From NCBI GenBank assembly GCA_004299485.1, contig SCQP01000008.1:62001-126000 (forward strand): DNA of 64,000 nucleotides. The letters are read 5' to 3'. The stretch comes from Acidobacteriota bacterium (GTDB taxonomy: Bacteria > Acidobacteriota > Terriglobia > Terriglobales > SCQP01). The translations under genes were made by a program, and so were the position numbers. Positions 44,576 to 53,740 of the stretch are shown piece by piece (within the stretch, counting starts at the first letter, position 1; every line of letters starts with the position of its first letter). The notes under the pieces are model-generated. The model was given only the letters and a program-made list of their open reading frames with translations, searched no databases and had not been told where the DNA came from.

Positions 44576-45952
44576 GTGCTCGCCTCGTGGGAGAATGTGC
44601 GTGTGACTCCTTGGGATGATTTCCAAAGTGCGGTTGCACCGTTTCTTGAGCTCTGGGCGTATGCGAGGGTCGTTTGCGTTGCGATTCGCCACGCCGGTGA
44701 GTACCGCGCGCTGGCACTTCGGATCGAGCTCTGCGTGGCCGAACCGAAGCGGTGTAGGCTGTGGCCAGTCGGCCAAGAACTCGTGCTCGAATGTGGGCCT
44801 ATTAACCGCGAACGCGTGCTTGACATAGCGCAAGAGGCGTGCGAACAGAACCGGTTTACGCTGAGCGGCGTCGGCAGCACCACCATCCAGCTCGCGGGTG
44901 CGAGTGGAGCGTATTGGCAGTTTCAGAGGCGGGAGCGATGGGAGGGGCGGCCGTACACGCTTGCTCTGGCGTGCGGGGGCGAGCGGATCGCAAGCTTCCC
45001 AGGCGCGGACCTGCTCGCAAGCGCGGACGCGGAGCTGCGCGCCAGCGACCAATCCCCGTACAACGGAATCGACGGCTGGCTATACACGCACGCCCCGGGG
45101 ATATCGCCCCTCCCTTTTGCTAGCTCGCATACGTCGATGGAGATCGTTGCGCCCCTGTCGATTCGTGGCAGGTACGTAGCGGATACTGGCCGCGTGGTCG
45201 TGGAGTGCCCGGCGGCGTTCCGGCGAAACATAAAGGCGGCGGCGTTCTTCGATAACAACGTATCCCAATCGCTTATCCTTTCGAACGGCAGCGCCGGGGG
45301 GTTCGGCGCTGAAATGCGGTGGCCCGATGGCACCTCATTTGCGACGGTACACATCACTGCGGAGGGCGTAACCGTCGATTCGTTGGAAGTGCAGCGATGG
45401 CGCGGTTCCGGCAATTTGGGCGCCGCAGTGAACGGATACTTCGATGAAGGCCATGGCTGGCTTCGCGACGCACTTGCGGCGGCGCCGAACCGGGATGGCC
45501 GGCAGCATAACTTTGAGCGCGGCGTGGTGAGGCTGCTGGCGAGCCTTGGGTTCAGCGTCATCTCGTATGCGGAGAAGACAGGTGCGAGGCAGTCACGGCC
45601 GGACGCGGTTATTATCCACGACAGCGGTACAGCCCGGGTTGTACTGGTCGAGTGCACGATCGAGCAGCCGATGAAGAAGATCTCAAACCTGGCAGTCCGA
45701 GTTCAGGAGCTTTCCAAGCATCTGGGGAGCCAAGGGATCGGGCGCGGAGTTGAGGTCCGCGGTGTCATCTTTAGCGCGACTGAGCCTGTCGGTGCTGAGG
45801 TTACTGACGCAGCGGATCACGAAATTCCGATTATCGGGCCGGGGCAGATTCAGAACCTACTGGCACGCATGGGGCGGCCGCTACCGGAAGCAGATACGCT
45901 CCTGAGCGAGATTCTTGGCTGCGCGGCGAACCCATTCGCGGGAAGCAACTGA
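44576..45952 (+). CDS. Unknown protein with possible PD-(D/E)XK nuclease domain
   Basis: The 458-residue protein (GTG start; another GTG at 44597 follows a GGGAGA box) has an N-terminal 290 residues I do not recognise. The C-terminal part starts near residue 312: NFERGVVRLLASLGFSVISY, then SRPDAVII with D343 and VVLVECTIEQPMKKI with E359. The spacing D-x15-E-x-T resembles Mrr/restriction-endonuclease folds, where the usual pattern is D-E-x-K; here the third position is T and lysines follow 7-8 residues later. It lies next to the toxin-antitoxin pair, so a defence role is possible but unproven. Confidence 0.6.
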   Translation: MLASWENVRVTPWDDFQSAVAPFLELWAYARVVCVAIRHAGEYRALALRIELCVAEPKRCRLWPVGQELVLECGPINRERVLDIAQEACEQNRFTLSGVGSTTIQLAGASGAYWQFQRRERWEGRPYTLALACGGERIASFPGADLLASADAELRASDQSPYNGIDGWLYTHAPGISPLPFASSHTSMEIVAPLSIRGRYVADTGRVVVECPAAFRRNIKAAAFFDNNVSQSLILSNGSAGGFGAEMRWPDGTSFATVHITAEGVTVDSLEVQRWRGSGNLGAAVNGYFDEGHGWLRDALAAAPNRDGRQHNFERGVVRLLASLGFSVISYAEKTGARQSRPDAVIIHDSGTARVVLVECTIEQPMKKISNLAVRVQELSKHLGSQGIGRGVEVRGVIFSATEPVGAEVTDAADHEIPIIGPGQIQNLLARMGRPLPEADTLLSEILGCAANPFAGSN

Positions 45953-45958
45953 ACCAGC

Positions 45959-46426
45959 TCAGCAACGGCGCTTCTGGAAGAATTCCTGGACGAGGGCGGC
46001 GCAGTCGGCGGCGAGGAGGCCGGAGGTGACGGCGAAGGTGTGGTTGAGGGCGGGGTGGGCGGCGAGGGAGGGGTGGGAGTGGAGGGCGCCGGATTTGGGT
46101 TCGGGGGCGCCGTAGACGAGGCGGGCGATGCGGGCCTGGATGAGGGCGCCGACGCACATGACGCAGGGTTCGATGGTGACGTAGACAGTCGCGCCGTTGA
46201 GGCGATGGTTGCCGGCGCGCCAGGCGGCTTCGCGCAGGGCGACGAGTTCGGCGTGGGCGGTGGGATCGACGTCGAGGAGGGTGCGGTTGTAGCCGCGTCC
46301 AAGGATGACGCCACCCTCGGAGACGACAATGGCGCCGACCGGGACTTCGCCGGCGAGCTCGGCGGCGCGGGCGAGCTTCAACGCCTCCGTCATCCAGGCG
46401 TTGTCGTCTAAGAGTATTTCAGCCAA
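45959..46426 (-). CDS. tadA: tRNA-specific adenosine deaminase
   Basis: The 155-residue enzyme deaminates A34 of tRNA-Arg to inosine. H58-A-E60 (DPTAHAELVAL) and PCVMC (C88, C91) form the zinc site; NHRLNGATVYVTIEP is typical. The first ATG is used; an internal ATG at residue 12 would avoid a 19-base overlap with the upstream permease gene. Confidence 0.95.
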   Translation of the reverse strand: MAEILLDDNAWMTEALKLARAAELAGEVPVGAIVVSEGGVILGRGYNRTLLDVDPTAHAELVALREAAWRAGNHRLNGATVYVTIEPCVMCVGALIQARIARLVYGAPEPKSGALHSHPSLAAHPALNHTFAVTSGLLAADCAALVQEFFQKRRC

Positions 46427-47676
46427 CGGCGGAGTTCGGCAAGATTGGGACGCTTGCCCGTCATGAGGATGCCCACACGGTAGATTTTAGCCGTAAGCAG
46501 GGTGCAGCCCCAGAAGGAAGCGGCGACCAGCGCCATGGAGAGCAGCACCTGCCAGAGCGGCGGGTTGGAGACCGCAATGCGCATCACCATGAGAATGGGG
46601 GCGAGAAAGGGAATCAGCGAAAGCACGACGCTGAGGGGGCTGGTGGGATTGGCCATGACCAGAAACGCCAGCCAGATGGCAACGACGAGCAGCATGGAAA
46701 GGGGCATTTGCATCTGCTGGGCTTCCTGCTCGCTCGAGACCACGGCGCCGATGGCGGCGTAAATGCTGGCGTAGAGCAGATAGCCGAGGACGAAGAAGAT
46801 CACGACGGCGAGGAAAAGCGCGGTGGCGTTGTGGGGGAGGTACTGGGCGAGATTGGCGCCGCCAGCCTTGGCCATGGTCAAAGCATAGCCGGCGAAGAGA
46901 GCCAGGCAGAGGCCCCAGACGGCAAATTGCGTGAGGCCGGTGCCGGCGATACCGAGAATTTTGCCCATCATGAGCGAGAAGGGATCGACGGCGGAAAGCA
47001 GGACTTCGGAGACGCGCGAGGTTTTCTCTTCCGTGACGGCGCGCATGGTGACCACGCCGTAGACGAGCAGGAACAGATAGAGAACGATCACGAGAGCGAT
47101 CGGGACCACGATGGAGGCGTTGTTCTCGCTGCGGTCGCCCTGGGCGGTGATTTTGAGCTCGTCCAGTTTGAAACTGCCCATGAGGCCCTTGATTTCGCTG
47201 ACGGAAACACCGGCGTGCAGCAGCGCCGCCTGATTGACGGCGCGTTCGAGGCGGCTGTTGAGCTCCTGATTCACGGCCAGGGCGGCGGAGTTGCGGGCAT
47301 GATATTGCGCGGTGCGGCTGGTGAGGACATCGGCGGGAATTACGAGATATCCGTCAATAGTCTTGTTGAGCGCCTCGGCGCGCAAGTGCTGCTGGACGGC
47401 AGGGAGCGTGGCCGCGGTGGCGGTGACCGGTTCGAGGTTGAGCTGGGTGCCGAGGGCCGAGGGTGTGGCGGCGGCGATTTCCAGCGCGGGCAGGACCTGG
47501 TGCGAAAGATCCACGACGGCGACCGAGCCGGCGGCGTGCTGGCTGGCGTGGATGATGGCGTACTCGAACAGGCCAAAGGCGGCGAGCAGGACCGGAAAGC
47601 CGAAGGTGATGACGAGGAAGCCTTTGGTACGGACGCGGGTGAGGAGCTCGCGGTGGATGACGGTGAGGATTTTCAT
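46408..47676 (-). CDS. ABC-2 type exporter permease (NatB-like)
   Basis: The 422-residue protein has an N-terminal helix (VITFGFPVLLAAFGLFEYAI), a large loop of about 160 residues, then five more membrane helices (for example IVVPIALVIVLYLFLLVYGV, MPLSMLLVVAIWLAFLV). RAVTEEKTSRVSEVLLSAVDPFSLMMGKILG is the signature of NatB-type ABC-2 exporters. It follows its ATPase gene after a 30-base gap filled with a heptamer repeat. The substrate is unknown. Confidence 0.92.
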   Translation of the reverse strand: MKILTVIHRELLTRVRTKGFLVITFGFPVLLAAFGLFEYAIIHASQHAAGSVAVVDLSHQVLPALEIAAATPSALGTQLNLEPVTATAATLPAVQQHLRAEALNKTIDGYLVIPADVLTSRTAQYHARNSAALAVNQELNSRLERAVNQAALLHAGVSVSEIKGLMGSFKLDELKITAQGDRSENNASIVVPIALVIVLYLFLLVYGVVTMRAVTEEKTSRVSEVLLSAVDPFSLMMGKILGIAGTGLTQFAVWGLCLALFAGYALTMAKAGGANLAQYLPHNATALFLAVVIFFVLGYLLYASIYAAIGAVVSSEQEAQQMQMPLSMLLVVAIWLAFLVMANPTSPLSVVLSLIPFLAPILMVMRIAVSNPPLWQVLLSMALVAASFWGCTLLTAKIYRVGILMTGKRPNLAELRRWLKYS

Positions 47677-47681
47677 GGAGA

Positions 47682-47714
47682 GTTATCAGTTCTCAGTCGT
47701 CAGTTTTCAGTTTC
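47682..47714. repeat. Heptamer tandem repeat, AACTGAN family, copy 2
   Basis: On the minus strand the units read AACTGAA, AACTGAC, GACTGAG, AACTGAT, then AAC, matching the array at 19641. It lies between the ATPase and permease genes, and the stop codon TGA of the ATPase (47707-47709) is part of a unit. Confidence 0.85.
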
Positions 47715-48663
47715 TTGCGGCGACCGCGCGCTCTTGGGTGCCGAGAGTGGTCGCCGCGACGGTGTCTAAGAAGATCTGGTTGAGGGTGGGCTGGAGTTGT
47801 TCGAAGCGGGTGATGGAGAGCTGTGGGGCGAGAAAGCGCAGGAGCGAGGAGACGGCGGCGGGCGACTGGGCGTCGGGCGCGAGCTTGAGCTCGGCGTAGT
47901 TGCCGAAGTCGTCGGTGCGGAGGACGCCGGGAGCCTGGCGGAGCACGGCGGGATCGCCGGTGTAGTCGACGCGGACGGTCGATTTGCCGGCGGCGGCGCG
48001 GAGGCTGGCGAGGCGGCCATCGAGGACTTTGCGGCCCTTGTTGATGAGGCAGACGTGATCGCAGAGGCGTTCGGCTTCTTCCATGCGGTGGGTCGAGAGC
48101 AGGATGGTCTTGCCCTGGGCGCGCTGCTCCAGCAGGATTTCCATGAGCAGGTTGGCGTTGACAGGATCGAGGCCGCTCGAAAACTCGTCGAGGATCAGGA
48201 TTTCGGGATCGGCGATGACGGCGACGATGAACTGGATTTTTTGCTGCATGCCCTTGGAGAGATCGTTGACCTTCTTTTCGGCCCAATCGCTGAGTTCGAC
48301 GCGCGCGAGCCATTGCTTCACGCGCGTGCGCGACTCGGCGGCGGGAAGGCCTTTGAGGCGGGCGAAAAATTCGAGCAGCTCGCGGACCTTCATTTTGGCA
48401 TAGAGGCCGCGCTCTTCGGGCAGGTAGCCAATACCGTCTTTGGTCTCGTCGCTCACCGGCTTGCCGTGGACCGTGACGGTGCCGGAGTCTGGCATGTAAA
48501 TGCCAACCATCATCCGGATACTGGTGGTTTTGCCGGAGCCGTTGGGGCCAAGGATGCCGTAGACGCTGCCCTCAGGCACGTTCAGCGTCAGCGACTGAAC
48601 GGCGCGGACGGCGCCAAAGGACTTCTCGATGGCATCGCAGGCGATAGCGGGGGATGAAGGCAT
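47707..48663 (-). CDS. ABC transporter ATP-binding protein (NatA-like)
   Basis: About 318 residues from MPSSPAIACDAIEKSFG. Walker A is GPNGSGKTT, the Q-loop region GIGYLPEERGLY is typical, the signature is LSKGMQQKIQ and Walker B ILILDEFS. It is the ATPase of the exporter at 46408. The stop lies within a tandem repeat. Confidence 0.92.
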   Translation of the reverse strand: MPSSPAIACDAIEKSFGAVRAVQSLTLNVPEGSVYGILGPNGSGKTTSIRMMVGIYMPDSGTVTVHGKPVSDETKDGIGYLPEERGLYAKMKVRELLEFFARLKGLPAAESRTRVKQWLARVELSDWAEKKVNDLSKGMQQKIQFIVAVIADPEILILDEFSSGLDPVNANLLMEILLEQRAQGKTILLSTHRMEEAERLCDHVCLINKGRKVLDGRLASLRAAAGKSTVRVDYTGDPAVLRQAPGVLRTDDFGNYAELKLAPDAQSPAAVSSLLRFLAPQLSITRFEQLQPTLNQIFLDTVAATTLGTQERAVAARN

Positions 48664-48697
48664 GGCAGTTCGCAAAATGATAACGGCGCAGAACGAA

Positions 48698-49708
48698 TTA
48701 TTGCAACAGGCGGAAGCGGTTTTTATAGCCAGTCAACTCCAGATAGCCTTCACCACCGCCAGAGACGGTCACTGCGCCTTCCCAATATTCGACACCGATG
48801 GCGGGGGCGCGGATCTCCTGGTCTTTTACCAGCGGTGTCACCGTGAATTGCAAGCCGAAGCGTGGCACAGTGACGCGCCAGGATGTTGGATACGACTGCC
48901 AGTGGGCGAGCGGCGTCATGGTGAAGTCGGCGGCGGTGAGGTGAACGGGCGCACCGCCATGCGGACGCCAGGTGCCCGCGGAATGAGGATCGCGGCGGCC
49001 ACCGGTGAGGCGGAGATTGTAGAGCATGAGATCGCCGGTGGGCAGGTGCAGGCCGAGCCAGTCCCAGCCTAACTGATCCGCAGCGAGCTGATCGGTGGCA
49101 AACTCGTGGTCCATCCAGGCGAGGCCGGAGACGGTACTTCCCTGCACCGTGCCGGTCACTTGCAGGTGCGGGAACGAGTAATAGTAAGACGCTTCGCCGG
49201 GGGCGCTTCCCTTCTGGCTCCAGCCGTGGATGCCGTTGAGCATGCGCTGACCGGGCGTTACCGCCAAGTCGAGAGATTGGCCGCCCCAGGCGGCGTGGAG
49301 GTGATCGGGACCGGCGGCGGTGAAATCGACGTACCAATTTTCGTTCCAGACGCGGAAGCCAGAGGCACGGTGGGCGACGCCTGCCTGCGACCAGTTGCCG
49401 CGGCGAGCGCGGGTGTGGAACAGGAAGCGATGATCCGCCGCGCCGGTGATGGAGAAGTGGGTGAAGTAGAGGTCGTGCTTTGGGTCGGCGCCGGGTTGGG
49501 GCGAGATACGGAAGAAGGTGAGCTCGAAGCCGAATTGTTGGCCCGCGGCAGAGTGCAGATTGCCGGTGAAGTACCACCATTCGGTGGCGAAGTTGGGGTG
49601 GGCGAAGTCGTCCTGCGGGAAATGCCAGACGTAGCCGGGCGTGGCGACGCGGAAGGTGGCGGGCGTAGCGAAGAGGAAGATACCGAACAAAAGCGCGAGG
49701 AGGCGCAT
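48698..49708 (-). CDS. Lipocalin-like (AttH/CrtC-type) secreted protein
   Basis: The 336-residue protein has a signal peptide and the motif FATEWWYFTGNL, typical of AttH and carotenoid 1,2-hydratase-like proteins. GWDWLGLHLPTGDLMLYNLR and EYWEGAVTVSG are also typical. It is the last gene of the ABC system upstream (49709-52201 and 52204-52905), with 0 bases between, an arrangement known from attEFGH-type operons. It probably acts outside the inner membrane on a lipid-like substrate. Confidence 0.9.
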   Translation of the reverse strand: MRLLALLFGIFLFATPATFRVATPGYVWHFPQDDFAHPNFATEWWYFTGNLHSAAGQQFGFELTFFRISPQPGADPKHDLYFTHFSITGAADHRFLFHTRARRGNWSQAGVAHRASGFRVWNENWYVDFTAAGPDHLHAAWGGQSLDLAVTPGQRMLNGIHGWSQKGSAPGEASYYYSFPHLQVTGTVQGSTVSGLAWMDHEFATDQLAADQLGWDWLGLHLPTGDLMLYNLRLTGGRRDPHSAGTWRPHGGAPVHLTAADFTMTPLAHWQSYPTSWRVTVPRFGLQFTVTPLVKDQEIRAPAIGVEYWEGAVTVSGGGEGYLELTGYKNRFRLLQ

Positions 49709-52201
49709 TTAGGTAGCCTCCAAAGCCGAGGGCACGGCGCTGCGCTGGGCGGCGCGGGCGGGAAGCCATCCGGCGGCCACGGTGGCGAGCCAGACGATGA
49801 CTGAGGCAATCGCCAGGAATAGATAAGGCGGATGGAACTGAATCGACCAGCCGAAAGATTGCACATTAATGACGCGGGCGAGAATCAGCGAGAGCACGAT
49901 GCCCATGCCCCAGCCAAGCGCCAGCGCGAAGGAGGCGATCAGGGCGGATTCGGCCAGCAGCAGACGGCGGATTTGGGCGCGGGTGGCACCGAGGAAGCGC
50001 AGGACCGCGAATTCGGGGGCGCGCTCGAGCACGACGGCGAGCAAGGTGTTGGCGACGCCGAGAATGGCGACCAGGAGGGTAATGATCTCAAGGGCGTAGG
50101 TGATGCGGAAGGTTTGATCGAAGACAGCCATGGCCTGGCGGCGGATGGAGGCATTGTCGGCGACAACGATTGCAGCGCGAGGAGGCAGGGCGCGCTGGAC
50201 GCGCAATTGCAAAGTGGAAGAGGCAAGGCCGGGTGCGGCATCGAGGCCGAGAACCGTGGCGGCGGGCGGGCCGAAGAGGTGGGTGTATTCAGGGCGCGGA
50301 ATGACGACGAGACCTTGATCGCTGGAGTAGTCGTAAAAGACGCCGGCGATACGGAGGCGTGCGGCGGCCTGCGTGCCGGTGAGCGGGAGGGTGGAGCCGG
50401 TCCAGAGGTGGAAGCGGCGGGCGAAGGGCTCAGAAACCAGCACCTGACCGGGACGGGTGATGCGGCCGCCGGCGAGGAAATGGCGGAGCGGCAGGGCGGC
50501 CTCCCCACGCACGCGCCAGCGGGTTTCAAGGATGACGGGTTGGCCGCGGAAGCGCCAGGATTGCGAATGGCCGGCGCCGACGGCGCGGACGCCGGGCGTG
50601 GCGGAGGCAGCGGCAATCACGGCGGGCGGAAGCGGGACGGGACGATTGCGATCCCAGTCGGCGGCCTGGACGAAGACATCATTCTGGAGCTGCTGGCCGA
50701 TCCAGGTGGAGACGGTGGCGCGGAAGCTGCCGACCATGATGGCGACGCCAAGCATGATGCCGATGGCGACGGCTACGGCGACGGTGAGAATGGAGCTGCG
50801 GCGGAGGGCGCCGGCGAGCGAGGCAGCGGCGACGCCGGGCAGGCTGCGGCCGCGGCGCAGGTGTGGCAACAGTTGTGCGAGGGTGAGCGGCGTGACCGCA
50901 GCCCAGGCGAGCACAGCGGCGAGCGCGCTGGCGAAGCCGAACCAGGGGATGCGGCCGATGGCGGGCAAGTGCGCCAGAACCACCGCGAGCACGGCCAGAA
51001 CCACAGCCGCAACGCCGAGCCAGCCCAGGCGGGTGCGAACCACGGCCTCGGCGCTGCCCGGGCGCAGAGCTTGCGCGGGAGCGACCGCGGCGGCCTGACG
51101 TGCGGGCGACCAGGCGGCGAGCAGACCGGCGGCGAGCGCGAGGCCGAGGCCCCAGAGCCAGTCGGCGGCGATGAGGTGTGCTGCGGCGGAGGTGTGGGCG
51201 GCGTTCGAGGTGTAGAGACTGTGGACGGTTTGCTCGACCAGGGCCAGCGCACGGGCGCCGAGGGACCATCCGGCGAGCACGCCCAGCGCGCCACCTGCGA
51301 GCGCCAGCACGGCGCCTTCGGCAAGGAACAAGCGCAGAACCTGGCTGCGCGGGGCGCCGAGGGCGCGCAGCGTGGCAATGGCCGTGCGGCGGCGGACGAC
51401 GGAGATAGAAACGGTGTTGTAGATGAGAAAAAGGCCGATGAGCAGCGCGATGTAGGAGAGCGCGGTAAGGTTGGCGCGGAAGGCGGCCAGCATCTTGGCC
51501 TGGTTCTGGACGCGGGCGGCGGGCGGGGCGACGCTATCCGCCGCGGGGACGAGAGCGGCGAGGCGCGCGGCCACGGCGCGGCGCGAGGCGCCCGGGGCGA
51601 GCGAGACGCGAAGACCATCGGCAGTTCCTGGGCCGTTGGGCTCGAAGGCGGCGAGGGCATCGGGAAGATCGAGCAGGGCGAGATCGCCCGTGGGCGCGAT
51701 GCCGGTGCGGAAGGCGTGAATACCGCCGCCCATGGCCAAGTCGACGCGGGCACCGCGCTGCAAGTGGAAGCGTGAAGCGTAAGCCGAGGGCAACAGGATC
51801 AGCGGCAGGTTCGCGGTGGCTTTGGGAATTGGGCCTGGATCGCGTAAGGAAATGCCGCGCTGGCTGGCCTCGGCGACGAGATCGATGCCGAGAACTTCAA
51901 GGGCATCCTGGTGCGCGGGGTCCCAGGCGCGGCGCTCGATGTAAGGGGTGATTTCGCCGTGGGCGTTCAGCAGAAACAGTTTGGGCAGCAGCGTCAGCGG
52001 AATGGGCGCGGGACCGGTGACCAGGAGATCGGCCTGAGCGGCGAGGGAGTTGGTGGTGCGCTCAAAGGAGGCGATGGCGGCGCGGTTGGCCACGCGAATG
52101 GCGATGACGACGGCGACTCCAAGCGCGATGGCGAGCAGGCTGAGGATGGTGCGACCCCAGTCGTTGCGCAGCGGCCGCAGGATCAGAGCGCGCAGGAACA
52201 T
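49709..52201 (-). CDS. FtsX-like ABC transporter permease (AttFG-type)
   Basis: The 830-residue protein begins MFLRALILRPLRNDWGRTILSLLAIALGV, has ten or so membrane helices in two FtsX-like halves (a first near 240-350, a second near 710-820) and large extracytoplasmic domains. It lies 2 bases after the ATPase gene. It belongs to MacB/LolE-type mechanotransmission permeases and probably exports a lipid or peptide together with the lipocalin-like gene downstream. Confidence 0.92.
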   Translation of the reverse strand: MFLRALILRPLRNDWGRTILSLLAIALGVAVVIAIRVANRAAIASFERTTNSLAAQADLLVTGPAPIPLTLLPKLFLLNAHGEITPYIERRAWDPAHQDALEVLGIDLVAEASQRGISLRDPGPIPKATANLPLILLPSAYASRFHLQRGARVDLAMGGGIHAFRTGIAPTGDLALLDLPDALAAFEPNGPGTADGLRVSLAPGASRRAVAARLAALVPAADSVAPPAARVQNQAKMLAAFRANLTALSYIALLIGLFLIYNTVSISVVRRRTAIATLRALGAPRSQVLRLFLAEGAVLALAGGALGVLAGWSLGARALALVEQTVHSLYTSNAAHTSAAAHLIAADWLWGLGLALAAGLLAAWSPARQAAAVAPAQALRPGSAEAVVRTRLGWLGVAAVVLAVLAVVLAHLPAIGRIPWFGFASALAAVLAWAAVTPLTLAQLLPHLRRGRSLPGVAAASLAGALRRSSILTVAVAVAIGIMLGVAIMVGSFRATVSTWIGQQLQNDVFVQAADWDRNRPVPLPPAVIAAASATPGVRAVGAGHSQSWRFRGQPVILETRWRVRGEAALPLRHFLAGGRITRPGQVLVSEPFARRFHLWTGSTLPLTGTQAAARLRIAGVFYDYSSDQGLVVIPRPEYTHLFGPPAATVLGLDAAPGLASSTLQLRVQRALPPRAAIVVADNASIRRQAMAVFDQTFRITYALEIITLLVAILGVANTLLAVVLERAPEFAVLRFLGATRAQIRRLLLAESALIASFALALGWGMGIVLSLILARVINVQSFGWSIQFHPPYLFLAIASVIVWLATVAAGWLPARAAQRSAVPSALEAT

Positions 52202-52203
52202 GG

Positions 52204-52905
52204 TTACTGTGCCGCGATCAGCTCGCCATCGCGCATGTGCAGGGTGCGGCCGGCGTGGGCGGCAGCTTCGGGGCTGTGCGTCGCCATCACGACAGCGGCG
52301 TTCTGCTCGCGGCTGAGGCGGCCGAGGAGATCGATGACGGTGGCAGCGGCCTGGGTGTCAAGATTGCCGGTGGGTTCATCGGCAATGATGAGAGCGGGGC
52401 GATGAATCAAGGCGCGGGCGAGCGCGGCGCGCTGCGCTTCGCCGCCGGAGAGTTGATGCGGGTAGGCAGCGAGGCGGGAGGCGATACCGAGGCGATCGGC
52501 GAGCTCGAGGACGCGGGAGCCGGCGGGCTGGCCGGCGAGGCGCAGGGGCACGGTGATGTTCTCTTCGACGGTGAGCGTGGGCAGGAGATGAAAAGCCTGA
52601 AAGACAAAGCCGACGGAGCGGCGGCGGAGGGCGGTGAGAGCGTCATCGGCGAGCGCGGAAGTGTCCTGGCCGGCAAGCCAGACGTGGCCGCGGGTGGGCA
52701 GGTCCATGGCGCCGAGCAGGTTCAGCAGCGTGGTTTTGCCGCAGCCGCTGCGGCCCATGAGGGCAACGAACTCGCCAGGTTCTATCTGGAGCGAGACGTC
52801 GCGGACGGCGAGCGTGGCGGCACCGCCGGCGCCGTAGCGCTTGCTGACGGCATCGGCTCGCACTACGGCTGTCCGCAAGGCGGTTTCCGTCTCGGCGCTC
52901 GCCAT
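52204..52905 (-). CDS. ABC transporter ATP-binding protein (LolD/MacB type)
   Basis: About 233 residues from MASAETETALRTAVVRADAV. Walker A is GRSGCGKTT, signature LSGGEAQRAALARAL and Walker B LIIADEPTGNLD, all typical of LolD-like ATPases. It is the first gene of the operon with the FtsX-like permease. A longer frame (to 53097) would overlap the upstream peptidase gene and is rejected. Confidence 0.94.
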   Translation of the reverse strand: MASAETETALRTAVVRADAVSKRYGAGGAATLAVRDVSLQIEPGEFVALMGRSGCGKTTLLNLLGAMDLPTRGHVWLAGQDTSALADDALTALRRRSVGFVFQAFHLLPTLTVEENITVPLRLAGQPAGSRVLELADRLGIASRLAAYPHQLSGGEAQRAALARALIHRPALIIADEPTGNLDTQAAATVIDLLGRLSREQNAAVVMATHSPEAAAHAGRTLHMRDGELIAAQ

Positions 52906-52915
52906 ACCTTTTAGA

Positions 52916-53734
52916 TTAGTGCCTGCCGCAGAGATCCGCTTTGGTACGTTCGAAGGCGGGCGAGTCGTCGTGATAGGAAGGGTGTGGGCCGAGGGTAGGA
53001 ATCTCGGCTTCAATGGCGGCGCGGCGATTGCCGGGGTTGGGGTGGTCGGACAGGAATTGGATGGCCTGGCTCCCGCCCTGGGCTTGCAGAGTTTCAAAAA
53101 ACTGCGCCATGGCGCGGGGATCGAAGCCGGTGGCGTTCATGTCCTGTGCGCCGAGGGCGTCGGCCTGGCTTTCCATATCGCGCGAGTATTTGAGAAAGAC
53201 GCTGCCGACGGCAAACTGCGCGGCGATCTGAGCGAGTTGGTTGCCGCCCAGCGCCTGACCCAAAATGCTGAGAGGGATGGCGGCAATTTGCTTTTTCGAG
53301 GCCATGGAAGTGGAATGGCGCAGCGCTACGTGGGATTCTTCGTGCGCTACGACGCCTGCGAGTTGCGCTTCGTCGGTGGCCGCGCAGAAGGCGCCAACGT
53401 TGACAAAGATGGGGCCGCCGGGAAGGGCGAAGGCGTTGATCTCCTTTTGATTGACGATGTGGAAGTTGTAGGGGAACTTCGGGCCAGGCATGTGCGCCGC
53501 GAGCGAGTCACCGAGCGAGGTCAGGTAGTGGGTGGCCTGGGCGTTGTGGAGGATCGGAACCTGCTTTTCGACTTGAGCAGCGGCCTGTTGGCCTACGGCG
53601 ACATCCTGTTGCGGAGAAAACATATTGAAGCCGGGGTGGTAGTAGTTGCCGCTGCCAGGCTGCTGGGGCGCCGGGGCACTGGCGCAGCCGAGCAGCAGGA
53701 GCAGCAGCACTAGAGGAGTGATTCTCGCCCGCAT
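52916..53734 (-). CDS. M48 family metalloprotease, lipoprotein
   Basis: The 272-residue protein has a lipoprotein signal (LLLLLGCAS, lipid at C17). HEESH at residues 131-135 is the zinc site and SRDMESQADALG carries the third ligand. ALPGGPIFVNVGAF is typical of the family. It probably degrades misfolded envelope proteins, as YcaL/BepA-type proteases do. It follows fabH by 6 bases and precedes the ABC operon. Confidence 0.92.
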   Translation of the reverse strand: MRARITPLVLLLLLLGCASAPAPQQPGSGNYYHPGFNMFSPQQDVAVGQQAAAQVEKQVPILHNAQATHYLTSLGDSLAAHMPGPKFPYNFHIVNQKEINAFALPGGPIFVNVGAFCAATDEAQLAGVVAHEESHVALRHSTSMASKKQIAAIPLSILGQALGGNQLAQIAAQFAVGSVFLKYSRDMESQADALGAQDMNATGFDPRAMAQFFETLQAQGGSQAIQFLSDHPNPGNRRAAIEAEIPTLGPHPSYHDDSPAFERTKADLCGRH

Positions 53735-53740
53735 TTCTTC

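Noticed and set aside
49832-51775. Plus-strand frame of 647 codons
   Set aside because: Antisense shadow of the FtsX-like permease gene; low-complexity composition.
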